From contig JAEXFF010000282.1 in the NCBI GenBank assembly GCA_023400335.1, forward strand, positions 1 to 11,889: 11,889 nt of DNA, in the 5' to 3' direction. Positions 1 to 6,494 of this stretch are shown in pieces. How positions within the stretch are numbered: position 1 is the first letter of the stretch; each line of letters begins with the position of its first letter. The position numbers and the translations under genes were made by a program. This stretch comes from Bacteroidota bacterium. GTDB taxonomy: Bacteria > Bacteroidota > Bacteroidia > Bacteroidales > Marinifilaceae. The notes below the pieces were generated by a model, which was not told where the DNA came from, did not search any database, and saw only the letters and a list, made by a program, of their open reading frames with translations.

Positions 1-78
1 TTTCGTTTTGCTTACCAATCCTAACCAAATATCTACATTACGATCTTTCAGGTATATCGTACGTTTTACTTTATACAT
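1..78 (-). CDS. Start of an unidentified gene, cut by the left edge
   Basis: An ATG at 78-76 on the minus strand opens a frame that runs to base 1 without a stop, giving exactly 26 codons. The peptide begins MYKVKRTIYL and ends near WLGLVSKTK. It is basic with mixed polarity and no obvious signal peptide, and it reads like an ordinary protein N-terminus. The start lies nine bases after the stop of the small membrane protein gene at 88-270 and in the same direction, so the two are probably co-transcribed. The fragment is too short for me to assign a family. It could be a chance frame, but the spacing argues for a real gene that continues beyond the window. Confidence 0.5.
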   Translation of the reverse strand, partial: MYKVKRTIYLKDRNVDIWLGLVSKTK

Positions 79-87
79 CTCAAAGTT

Positions 88-270
88 TTATCTTCGGTCT
101 TTTTTGTTGTTTTTTTGGAAATTCATGACTGAAACGGCAATTGCTAAACTTAGCATCGCAAAGATATTGATATATACCGGAGTCCGGTCTGTCGTTGTCA
201 TTAGACTGAATACACTGGAAATCATAATTAAAAATGCACCAAGAATAATCAGTAAACGGGCTGTTTTCAT
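88..270 (-). CDS. Small two-helix membrane protein, function unknown
   Basis: This frame encodes 60 residues from the ATG at 270 (MKTARLLIIL...). An in-frame ATG at 303 would add 11 basic residues. I prefer the inner start because it places a short positive N-terminus directly before the first hydrophobic segment. Two hydrophobic stretches, about residues 5-24 and 31-49, are separated by a short polar turn (TTTDRTP). The tail, KNNKKDRR, is strongly basic, which by the positive-inside rule suggests both ends are cytoplasmic. The gene lies 38 bases after the acyltransferase stop in the same direction and probably forms the distal part of that transcript. I do not recognise a family. The overlapping frame at 80-298 on the same strand is polar and low in hydrophobic structure, and looks like a shadow. 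Confidence 0.6.
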   Translation of the reverse strand: MKTARLLIILGAFLIMISSVFSLMTTTDRTPVYINIFAMLSLAIAVSVMNFQKNNKKDRR

Positions 271-308
271 AGATTTTCGTTTTTCGTTTTTTAAACACAG
301 CATGAATT

Positions 309-1454
309 TTATTTTTCTACGTCTGTGAGCTGTAGACAGTTTTTGACAGGGTTAGCGTAAATTTCCAGATAAATATTATTTAACAGGGAACGATTTCCTT
401 CAATTTTGTCAATTTTCTGGGTCATCGTATAAATAAATTTTTCTTTTTCCGCTTCATTGTAGAAATTAGAGAATTTGTTGACGGAATGCAAAAGGTCGTA
501 AGCGATATAATTATTCGGCCACAATTTAAAATTTTTATGGATTTTTGAATCAATCAGCAGGGCAAGGGCTTCTAAGCGTTCCCCATTGGATGGCAAACTG
601 GCTATTGCATCCAGTTCGTCATCAATGGGTTTGTCTATAACAAAACTAATTCTTCCTTTATACATCGCCAGTCCGGTTTGCATACTTTTCATATCTTCTT
701 CAGGAGTTTTGATGTATTCGCTGACTGTTTTTGTGTATAATTCGCTGGTTTTCAGATCATCACAAGGTTCCCATTCATAAGAGATAGATAAGGGCACAAT
801 CCGGAGCTGCCGGAAATTTTCTGCGAAATCTTTGGGGCCGCTCATTTTAAACATTTTCAATAAACTGGGTTGTGTTTTATCGTCTCCGTTTTTCGTCCTT
901 CCTTCTTTTTGGGCAATCCATATCGAATTTTTTCCTTCTTCTATCGTTGTCCGTATATATTTGGAACGGAGTGCAGAACTGACGATCATTTCTCTTACAG
1001 GGATATCCCTTTCAATTATAAAACAGGAGTTTAATTTTACAAGATCAGTGACCCACTCGTTAACCAGAAGATTACTCCCAATAGCAGCTTCTGTATATTT
1101 GAAACCGTTTTTTCTCAATAGCAGATTCAATATAGCGGAATCTAAAATAATATCTCTGTGGTCAGAAATGAACAGATAGGAAGTATCTTGTCTCAGATTT
1201 TCCAATCCGCTGACAGTTACCCCGCCGGAGGTATGATCCATTACGGCTTGAATCGCCGGTCCGAAAAACTTGCATTGAAATTCATCCCTTGTATGGATAT
1301 CTTTGAGTGAGGCAGCGATCACATTTTCATCGATTTGAGTAAGTTGTGTGAAAACGGATAAAAATGCCTTTGCTTTACTGAGCCTTTGAGCAGCAGCAAT
1401 AACTTCACTTCCCACATAGGGTCTAATACTGTCAAATTCCGAATCCGATACCAT
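309..1454 (-). CDS. Glycerol-phosphate acyltransferase-family protein (PlsB/PlsC-like)
   Basis: A 381-residue protein of the LPLAT/AGPAT acyltransferase superfamily, which moves an acyl chain onto glycerol-3-phosphate or lysophosphatidate at the inner membrane during phospholipid synthesis. The conserved blocks appear in order. The catalytic-type block is SDHRDIILD at residues 97-105 (H99, D101, D105). Next comes CFIIERD at 144-150, matching the GxFFIxR block. Then KEGRTKNGDDKTQ at 183-195 resembles the PlsB EGxRSRTGK block. Last is IVPLSISYE at 219-227, matching the VPxxIxYE block. The acidic residue expected four residues after the histidine is not there; the candidates are D101 and D105. 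No clear membrane helix is present, so membrane association would be peripheral. The gene follows the aminotransferase by 65 bases and precedes a small membrane protein gene. Superfamily assignment is firm, but the exact acyl acceptor is not; an ornithine-lipid or other lipid role is possible. Confidence 0.82.
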   Translation of the reverse strand: MVSDSEFDSIRPYVGSEVIAAAQRLSKAKAFLSVFTQLTQIDENVIAASLKDIHTRDEFQCKFFGPAIQAVMDHTSGGVTVSGLENLRQDTSYLFISDHRDIILDSAILNLLLRKNGFKYTEAAIGSNLLVNEWVTDLVKLNSCFIIERDIPVREMIVSSALRSKYIRTTIEEGKNSIWIAQKEGRTKNGDDKTQPSLLKMFKMSGPKDFAENFRQLRIVPLSISYEWEPCDDLKTSELYTKTVSEYIKTPEEDMKSMQTGLAMYKGRISFVIDKPIDDELDAIASLPSNGERLEALALLIDSKIHKNFKLWPNNYIAYDLLHSVNKFSNFYNEAEKEKFIYTMTQKIDKIEGNRSLLNNIYLEIYANPVKNCLQLTDVEK

Positions 1455-1481
1455 ATCTGTTTTTTCTAAAAAATCTTAATA

Positions 1482-1499
1482 GCAGCTCCACTGAGCTGC
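1482..1499 (-). repeat. Perfect GC-rich stem-loop between aminotransferase and acyltransferase genes
   Basis: GCAGCTC (1482-1488), a four-base CACT loop and GAGCTGC (1493-1499) form a perfect 7-bp hairpin inside an otherwise A/T-rich gap. On the minus strand it comes 20 bases after the aminotransferase stop and 27 bases before the acyltransferase start. A T6 run follows about nine bases after the stem rather than directly, so it is a poor match to a classical intrinsic terminator. A leaky terminator, an mRNA end-protecting hairpin or a dyad operator are all possible. Confidence 0.55.
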
Positions 1500-1506
1500 A
1501 AAGATA
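1499..1506 (-). promoter_or_regulatory. Possible -7 box for the acyltransferase gene
   Basis: The minus strand reads TATCTTTG here, an exact match to the Bacteroidota -7 consensus TAnnTTTG. No TTTG lies 19-21 bases upstream. Transcription would start inside or just beside the 7-bp dyad at 1482-1499, so the dyad would sit where an operator or a 5'-end hairpin could act. The motif is short and expected several times by chance in a window this A/T-rich. Confidence 0.25.
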
Positions 1507-1519
1507 GAAAAATTATCTG

Positions 1520-2722
1520 TTATGCCTGCTGTGCTCCGGGATATTCTTTCAAAGCCTGAGCCAAGGTTTCCATAGCTTTTTTCAGTTCACTGATTTTTAA
1601 AACGTAAGCTATCCGGACTTCATTTTTTCCTAAGCCTGGTGTATGGTAAAATCCACTGGCAGGAGCTACCATAACAGTTTGGCCGTTAAAACTGAAATCT
1701 TCCAGTAACCATTTTGCAAAGCGGTCTGCATCGTCAATGGGTAATTTTACAATAGAGTAAAAAGCTCCTTTCGGTTTGGGACAAATAACTCCCGGCATTT
1801 TATTTAAAGCATCTACCATGAAGTCCCTTCTTTCTATATATTCATTGTAAACGTTTGCAAAATATTCATCGGTAGTATCCAGAGAGGCCTCGGCTGCTAT
1901 TTGTCCTAGTGCGGGGGGACACAAACGGGCCATTCCGAATTTTAAAGCTGTTGCCAGAATTTCTTTGTTACGCGTAATAATTGCCCCTACCCGGATACCG
2001 CATTCGCTATATCTTTTGGACATTGAATCGAATAGAATAACGTTTTGTTCAATGCCTGGTAAATTCATTACAGAAAAGTGTTTTAAGCCGTCATAACAAT
2101 AGCGCCTGTACACTTCGTCTGAATATAAATATAAATCGTATTTTTTGATAATTTTAGCCAACTCTTCCAATTCCTCTTTAGAATATAAATATCCGGTTGG
2201 GTTGTTGGGATTTATAATTACAATTCCTTTTGTTGCGGGAGTAATTTGTTTTTCAATTTCACTGATCGGAGGTAAAGCGAAATTATTTTCAATGGAAGAA
2301 GTTACGGTTTTTACTTTTACTCCGGTCATAACGGCAAAAGCCGTATAATTTGCATAAAAGGGTTCCGGAATGATAATTTCGTCACCTGGATTTAAGGTAC
2401 TCATAAAAGCAAATAAAATTGCTTCAGATCCCCCGGTCGTAATTAAAATATCCTCTTCATGAACATTAATACCTAAATGTTGGTAATATCCTGCTAATTT
2501 TACTTTTAGTGTATGATTCCCTCCCGAAGGAGTATATTCAATAACAGATAATTTCATTTTCCTCACCGCTTCTAATGCAATAGGAGGTGTTTCTATATCC
2601 GGTTGACCGATATTCAGATGATATACTTTAATTCCTTTTTCTTTGGCCCGGTCGGCATAAGGAACCAACTTCCGGATAGGTGAAGCCGGGACTATTTTCC
2701 CCATTTCTGAAATTTGTGGCAT
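1520..2722 (-). CDS. Class I/II PLP-dependent aminotransferase (aspartate aminotransferase-like)
   Basis: A 400-residue fold-type I aminotransferase, the usual length for this family. The sequence shows the hallmark residues in order. NIGQPDIETPP at 37-47 is the N-terminal substrate-side segment, and TTGGSEA at 95-101 binds the cofactor phosphate. NPNNPTG at 171-177 includes N174, and SDEVY at 201-205 has D202 for the pyridine nitrogen and Y205 for the O3'. SMSKRYSECGIR at 233-244 holds K236, the expected Schiff-base lysine, with R244 for the phosphate. R370 in the NEVRIAY block is the expected substrate carboxylate anchor. It should exchange amino groups between an amino acid and 2-oxoglutarate in the cytoplasm. 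Similar Bacteroidota proteins are often labelled AspC, but the substrate cannot be fixed from the sequence, so I give no symbol. It probably heads the transcript with the acyltransferase. I found no clear promoter in the 210-base A/T-rich gap upstream. Confidence 0.92.
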   Translation of the reverse strand: MPQISEMGKIVPASPIRKLVPYADRAKEKGIKVYHLNIGQPDIETPPIALEAVRKMKLSVIEYTPSGGNHTLKVKLAGYYQHLGINVHEEDILITTGGSEAILFAFMSTLNPGDEIIIPEPFYANYTAFAVMTGVKVKTVTSSIENNFALPPISEIEKQITPATKGIVIINPNNPTGYLYSKEELEELAKIIKKYDLYLYSDEVYRRYCYDGLKHFSVMNLPGIEQNVILFDSMSKRYSECGIRVGAIITRNKEILATALKFGMARLCPPALGQIAAEASLDTTDEYFANVYNEYIERRDFMVDALNKMPGVICPKPKGAFYSIVKLPIDDADRFAKWLLEDFSFNGQTVMVAPASGFYHTPGLGKNEVRIAYVLKISELKKAMETLAQALKEYPGAQQA

Positions 2723-2932
2723 GTTAGATTAATTATTAATAGTTAGACTTAAAAAGACGCGTTAAATTACAATAATTTTCAGATAAAGGAATAAAAAAAA
2801 TAAAAATATTGAACTCTTTTAAAAAGTATATATAATAAAGAAACTGTGTATTATTTTGAAATAAATGAGATGAGGGAATTGTTAGAAATACTTTATTTAA
2901 TGTCTTCTGCCGATGAGGTTTTTTTAATTGCT
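2723..2932. other. A/T-rich intergenic gap between the Crp/Fnr and aminotransferase genes
   Basis: This 210-base gap is the largest in the window with no assigned gene. It must hold the 3' end of the Crp/Fnr transcript and the promoter of the aminotransferase gene, but I found no exact TAnnTTTG on the minus strand and no stem followed by a T-run. Visible items are long A and T runs, the near-palindrome ATTAATTATTAAT (2728-2740) and two direct GTTAGA copies (2723-2728 and 2742-2747) just upstream of the aminotransferase ATG. Confidence 0.5.
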
Positions 2933-3634
2933 TTATAATCCGGCTCTGTTTTTTAATTTTTCGATATTCAGAAGTTTAATCTTTCGTCCTTTTGATTCTA
3001 CAAGTCCTTCGGTTTTGTATTCGGATAATAAACGGATGACTGTTTCGGTAGCTGTACCGACAAAATTACTTAAATCTTCTCTGGAGATGTTCAGTTTAAG
3101 GGTACCGTCGTTTTCAATGCCGAAATCGTGTGCCATCATTAATAATATTTCTGCCAGGCGCTCTTTTACTGATTTTTGTGCAATATCCCGGATATAGCGA
3201 TTGGATTCTCCCAATTCTTTACAAGCAATTTGCATCAATTCATATGCAAAATCCGGGTTGTTCTTAATGAGGAGTAAAAGCGTTTTTTCCGGAATAAAAT
3301 AAAGAATGGCATCTGCCAATATTTCTACAGAAGTACAGGCTTTCTCTTTTAAAATCACTGAACGGAAACCAAAAAAATCTCCTTCTTTCTCAAATTTTAT
3401 GATCTGTTCCTTCCCTTCATGACCGGTCTGAAAAATTTTGACAATACCGCTATATACGAAATAACACCCCTTCATACGGGCCCCTTCAGAATAAACGATA
3501 TTTCCTTTTTTATAATGTTTTACAGAATCGTTACTGAATAATAAATTGAGTTCTTTTGCTGAAAGATTTTTAAATGTTTTTTTAAATTTTTCGCAACATT
3601 CAAAATTATTCGGTAATTTTATTTCGTCTTTCAT
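2933..3634 (-). CDS. Crp/Fnr-family transcriptional regulator
   Basis: A 233-residue protein with the two-domain Crp/Fnr layout. An N-terminal cyclic-nucleotide-binding-type beta barrel spans about residues 20-118 (YKKGNIVYSEG, YFVYSGIVKIF, GDFFGFRSVI). A dimer helix follows at about 120-160, then a C-terminal winged helix. The DNA-reading segment is ISREDLSNFVG then TATETVIRLLSEYK at 183-207, with the E197-xx-R201 pair typical of the family. The cNMP phosphate-binding arginine signature of true Crp is not evident, so cAMP need not be the ligand. Five cysteines occur (C13, C14, C57, C100, C138). Adjacent C13-C14 before the barrel recall the Cys-bearing N-termini of many Bacteroidota homologues, but the spacing is not that of the E. 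coli FNR iron-sulfur ligands. The start lies 21 bases after the dxs stop, so it is probably co-transcribed with dxs. Target genes are unknown. Confidence 0.88.
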   Translation of the reverse strand: MKDEIKLPNNFECCEKFKKTFKNLSAKELNLLFSNDSVKHYKKGNIVYSEGARMKGCYFVYSGIVKIFQTGHEGKEQIIKFEKEGDFFGFRSVILKEKACTSVEILADAILYFIPEKTLLLLIKNNPDFAYELMQIACKELGESNRYIRDIAQKSVKERLAEILLMMAHDFGIENDGTLKLNISREDLSNFVGTATETVIRLLSEYKTEGLVESKGRKIKLLNIEKLKNRAGL

Positions 3635-3655
3635 CTTACAATTAATAAAGGAATC

Positions 3656-5536
3656 TTACTCTTCCAATAAAGTACAAATTTGATTATAAATGGCCTCTTC
3701 GTCGTAGCCGCATAATTTATAGAGTTGTTGCTGACTGCCATGTTCAATGAATTTATCCGGTATGCCTAGTCTGACAATCTGAGCATTATAATGATATTTA
3801 TTCATAAATTCTATTACGGCGCTACCCAAACCTCCTATAATTGTAGCGTCTTCGAGGGTAATGATTTTTTTGAATTTGGTGAATACCGCATGTAAAAGTT
3901 GTTCGTCTATTGGTTTTAAGAAACGCATATCGTACCAGCCGACTGTTGAGGGGGAAATTCTGGCTATAGCCTTTTGGGCAAGATTCCCGATAGCTCCTAT
4001 AGATAATACAGCGACTTTTTCTCCTGTTATCATGCACCTTCCTCTTCCGACGGTTAATTCCTGAAAAGGAGTTTTCCAGTTTATCATATACCCATTTCCT
4101 CTGGGGTACCGGATTACAAAAGGACCTTTGGTGCTGGGTAATTGGGCTGTATACATCAGATTCCGCAGCTCTTCTTCATTGAGGGGAGCACTGATGGTAA
4201 TATTCGGTATACATCTAAAATAAGCCAAATCGTAAGCACCGTGATGGGTAGCACCGTCTGCTCCCACTAATCCTCCCCGGTCCAGGCAAAGCACAACTTG
4301 TAAGTTTTGGAGAGCAATATCATGGATGACCTGATCGTATGCCCTTTGCATAAAAGAAGAGTAAATATTGCAGTAAGGAATAAATCCTTTAGCCGCTAAG
4401 CCTGCTGAAAATGTCACGGCATGTTGCTCTGCTATACCTACATCAAAACACCTTCCGGGCATTTCTTTCATCATAATATTCAAAGAACAACCTGTAGGCA
4501 TCGCAGGGGTTATCCCCAAAATTTTGGCGTTCTCTCGGGCAAGCTCTAAAAGGGTGTAACCAAAAACATCCTGAAATTTAAGAGTAGGGGATGGATTTTG
4601 TTCTTTGATTAATTCTCCCGTATCTTTATTGTATTTTCCGGGAGCATGCCAAGTCGTCTGGTCTGTTTCTGCCTGTTTGAGGCCTTTACCTTTGACCGTG
4701 ATACAATGTAATAATTTCGGACCGTTGATTTTTTTCATGTCCCGGAGAACTTTTACCAGGTGATTTACGTCATGGCCGTCCACGGGTCCGAAATAACGGA
4801 GTCCCATGGCCTCAAATAAATTGCTCCGTTTTAACAATAAAGACTTTACGCTATTATCGATATTCTGAATAAAGCTTCTCATGCCCGGGCTGATACGATT
4901 GAGCTTTCCCAATATATGCCATACATCTTCCTTCAATTTGTTGTAGGTTTTGGAAGTAGTGACATCCAGGAGATAATCATTTAGTCCGCCAATATTGGGA
5001 TCAATAGCCATATTGTTATCATTTAAGATAACCAGGAGATTACTGTTGTGAATGCCTGCATTATTGAGAGCTTCAAAAGCCATCCCTCCTGTCATGGATC
5101 CATCTCCGATGACTGCAACGGATTGACGGTCATCTTCCCCGCTCATTTTTGCAGCTATCGCCATCCCTAAGGCAGCTGAGATGGAAGTGGAAGAATGACC
5201 TGTTCCAAAAGAGTCGTATTTACTTTCCGACATTTTCGGAAAACCGCTGATTCCTCCAAACTGGCGTTTTGTTTTAAATTGATCTTTGCGTCCGGTAAGG
5301 ATTTTATGGGCGTAAGCCTGGTGTCCTACATCCCATATCAGGTTATCGTAAGGGGTATTCAAAACGTAATGTAGAGCGACTGTAAGTTCAATCACCCCAA
5401 GACTGGCTCCTAGATGTCCGGGATTCTCTGCACAATCTTCAATAATCTTATGCCGGATTTCCGCACATAATGGTAAGAGGGAGTCTTCCGGCAGTTGCCT
5501 AAGGTCTTCGGGGATATTTATCTTGTCTAAAATCAT
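3656..5536 (-). CDS. dxs: 1-deoxy-D-xylulose-5-phosphate synthase
   Basis: This 626-residue cytoplasmic enzyme condenses pyruvate with glyceraldehyde 3-phosphate, using thiamine diphosphate, to make DXP. That is the first step of the MEP isoprenoid pathway, and DXP also feeds thiamine and pyridoxal synthesis. Length matches the family (about 620-640). The thiamine diphosphate/Mg motif is clear: GDGSMTGG at 144-151 closing with NDNN at 172-175. Conserved histidines lie in NPGHLGASLG (H41), WDVGHQAYAH (H72) and GTGHSS (H114). FDVGIAEQHAV at 364-374 carries the expected catalytic E370, and DRGGLVGADGATHHG at 419-433 is the DXS-type pyrimidine-domain block. The C-terminal transketolase domain runs from about 500 to 620. 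It follows pyrH by 101 bases and precedes the Crp/Fnr gene by 21 bases. Nothing is missing or broken. Confidence 0.97.
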   Translation of the reverse strand: MILDKINIPEDLRQLPEDSLLPLCAEIRHKIIEDCAENPGHLGASLGVIELTVALHYVLNTPYDNLIWDVGHQAYAHKILTGRKDQFKTKRQFGGISGFPKMSESKYDSFGTGHSSTSISAALGMAIAAKMSGEDDRQSVAVIGDGSMTGGMAFEALNNAGIHNSNLLVILNDNNMAIDPNIGGLNDYLLDVTTSKTYNKLKEDVWHILGKLNRISPGMRSFIQNIDNSVKSLLLKRSNLFEAMGLRYFGPVDGHDVNHLVKVLRDMKKINGPKLLHCITVKGKGLKQAETDQTTWHAPGKYNKDTGELIKEQNPSPTLKFQDVFGYTLLELARENAKILGITPAMPTGCSLNIMMKEMPGRCFDVGIAEQHAVTFSAGLAAKGFIPYCNIYSSFMQRAYDQVIHDIALQNLQVVLCLDRGGLVGADGATHHGAYDLAYFRCIPNITISAPLNEEELRNLMYTAQLPSTKGPFVIRYPRGNGYMINWKTPFQELTVGRGRCMITGEKVAVLSIGAIGNLAQKAIARISPSTVGWYDMRFLKPIDEQLLHAVFTKFKKIITLEDATIIGGLGSAVIEFMNKYHYNAQIVRLGIPDKFIEHGSQQQLYKLCGYDEEAIYNQICTLLEE

Positions 5537-5550
5537 ATCAGTCCTGAGAG

Positions 5551-5583
5551 GAGAATAAACAGTCTATTCATTTTTATATTCTC
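5551..5583 (-). repeat. Inverted repeat in the dxs leader
   Basis: GAGAATA at 5551-5557 and TATTCTC at 5577-5583 are perfect 7-base inverted arms separated by 19 bases. In the dxs mRNA the downstream arm would end 14 bases before the AUG, so folding would sequester the translation start region. A/T richness makes a chance origin possible. Confidence 0.35.
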
Positions 5584-5587
5584 TGTT

Positions 5588-5627
5588 CCGTAAGGAATAG
5601 CATTTTATCGCAATATATGCCTTACGG
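5588..5627 (-). repeat. 8-bp inverted repeat in the pyrH-dxs gap
   Basis: CCGTAAGG at 5588-5595 and CCTTACGG at 5620-5627 are perfect 8-base inverted arms around a 24-base A/T-rich loop, which can extend the stem by about three more pairs after one mismatch. The repeat begins 10 bases after the pyrH stop and ends about 50 bases before dxs. No T-run follows the stem on the minus strand, so it does not look like an intrinsic terminator. An operator for a dimeric regulator or an mRNA-stabilising hairpin between two genes is more likely. Confidence 0.5.
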
Positions 5628-5637
5628 CTTGAAATAC

Positions 5638-6348
5638 TTATTTTTCATATACCAGTGTACCGATTTCCTCTCCGCTCATTAATTTTTTCAGATTCCCTTC
5701 TATATCCATGTTAAATACAAGAATGGGCAGGTGGTTTTCCTTACACATGGTTGTGGCCGTCAGATCCATAACTTTTAATCCTCTGTTGTATATTTCGTCA
5801 TAAGTAATTTTGTCGAATTTCGTGGCTGTCGGATCTTTTTCAGGGTCGGCGGTATAAATACCATCTACACGAGTGCCTTTTAACATGGCGTCGGCTTCAA
5901 TTTCAATCGCCCGCAAACTGCTGCCGGTATCTGTAGTAAAATAAGGGTTACCTGTACCGGCACTAAAAATGGTAATATATCCTTGTTCTAAATATTCTAC
6001 AGCTTTACTTTTAGAATAAAATTCTCCAATAGGTTCCATCCGGATAGCTGTCAAAACTTTATTTTTGCATTTTTCGTTATCTAATGCAGAGCTGAGGGCC
6101 AGTGCGTTGATAACAGTTGCCAGCATACCCATACTGTCTCCTTTTACCCGGTCGAAACCTTTGCGGGATCCGCTTAGCCCCCGGAAAATATTGCCTCCGC
6201 CGATAACAATACCGATTTGTATTCCCATATCTGCAATTTCTTTAATTTGGTGAGCGTAACTTTCAACACAAGTTACGTCAATTCCGTATTTTTGGTTGCC
6301 CATTAAAGATTCACCGCTTAGCTTTAACAGAATCCGTTTATATTTCAT
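5638..6348 (-). CDS. pyrH: UMP kinase (uridylate kinase)
   Basis: A 236-residue bacterial UMP kinase of the amino-acid kinase fold, which phosphorylates UMP to UDP with ATP in the cytoplasm and works as a hexamer. Length is typical (about 235-245). The N-terminus YKRILLKLSGESL has the phosphate-binding lysine K9 and the SGE block. GIVIGGGNIFRG at 46-57 forms the glycine loop. GDSMGMLATVINALAL at 70-85 contains the UMP-binding aspartate D71. GTGNPYFTTD at 131-140 is the diagnostic UMP-kinase motif, and KGTRVDGIYTADP at 157-169 lines the ATP site. The gene stands first in the leftward block, with a candidate promoter at 6441-6448 giving a leader of about 85-90 bases. In many bacteria frr follows pyrH; here dxs does instead. 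Confidence 0.97.
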   Translation of the reverse strand: MKYKRILLKLSGESLMGNQKYGIDVTCVESYAHQIKEIADMGIQIGIVIGGGNIFRGLSGSRKGFDRVKGDSMGMLATVINALALSSALDNEKCKNKVLTAIRMEPIGEFYSKSKAVEYLEQGYITIFSAGTGNPYFTTDTGSSLRAIEIEADAMLKGTRVDGIYTADPEKDPTATKFDKITYDEIYNRGLKVMDLTATTMCKENHLPILVFNMDIEGNLKKLMSGEEIGTLVYEK

Positions 6349-6426
6349 ATCTTTGTACTTTATTTAATTAAGATAAAATATCCCGTTTCAGGAGGATTAA
6401 AAAATTATTTTCCCTTTGAAGGAGAA

Positions 6427-6440
6427 CTCTAAAAGTAGAG
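6427..6440. repeat. Small dyad beside the divergent -7 boxes
   Basis: CTCTA, AAAG, TAGAG forms a perfect 5-bp dyad immediately next to the leftward -7 box (6441-6448) and about 10 bases upstream of the rightward one (6451-6458). It could be an operator half or a small hairpin at the start of the pyrH leader. The arms are short, so chance is a realistic alternative. Confidence 0.25.
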
Positions 6441-6448
6441 CAAAGCTA
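6441..6448 (-). promoter_or_regulatory. pyrH: Candidate -7 box for the pyrH transcript
   Basis: The minus strand reads TAGCTTTG, matching TAnnTTTG exactly. It lies 92 bases before the pyrH ATG in the divergent intergenic region. No TTTG is present at the expected upstream spacing, so the match is only half a promoter. Its position at the mouth of the leftward gene block is the main support. Confidence 0.4.
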
Positions 6449-6450
6449 AT

Positions 6451-6458
6451 TAATTTTG
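6451..6458 (+). promoter_or_regulatory. Candidate -7 box for the GT2-LAB_N-hemW transcript
   Basis: TAATTTTG matches the Bacteroidota -7 consensus TAnnTTTG exactly and stands 36 bases before the glycosyltransferase ATG, a usual 5' leader distance. The nearest upstream TTTG (6415-6418) is 32 bases away rather than 19-21, so the -33 element is not supported. It begins two bases after the oppositely directed box at 6441-6448. Confidence 0.42.
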
Positions 6459-6494
6459 CGTTATTCTTGAATGAAATGAATGAAAATTTAAGTT

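Noticed and set aside
8..328. A 106-codon plus-strand open frame at the left edge.
   Set aside because: It lies antisense to the small membrane protein and to the edge gene, has no recognisable domain, and its hydrophobic runs arise from the A/T-rich antisense of real membrane codons.
832..1179. A 115-codon plus-strand frame inside the acyltransferase gene.
   Set aside because: It is fully antisense to the conserved catalytic blocks of the acyltransferase, shows no family pattern and has no promoter or gene neighbour.
2870..2938. A 22-codon plus-strand frame (MRELLEILYL...) ending across the Crp/Fnr stop.
   Set aside because: It is short and A/T-rich, has only a one-mismatch -7 box upstream, and has no downstream plus-strand gene for which it could be a leader peptide.
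5537..5637. A TPP riboswitch ahead of dxs.
   Set aside because: The only CTGAGA-like string lies on the strand opposite to dxs, and the second conserved thi-box segment is absent.
6348..6355. TATCTTTG on the plus strand, another -7-like match.
   Set aside because: It overlaps the pyrH start codon, has no upstream TTTG at the right spacing, and a closer box for the plus-strand genes exists at 6451. The motif is short and recurs by chance.
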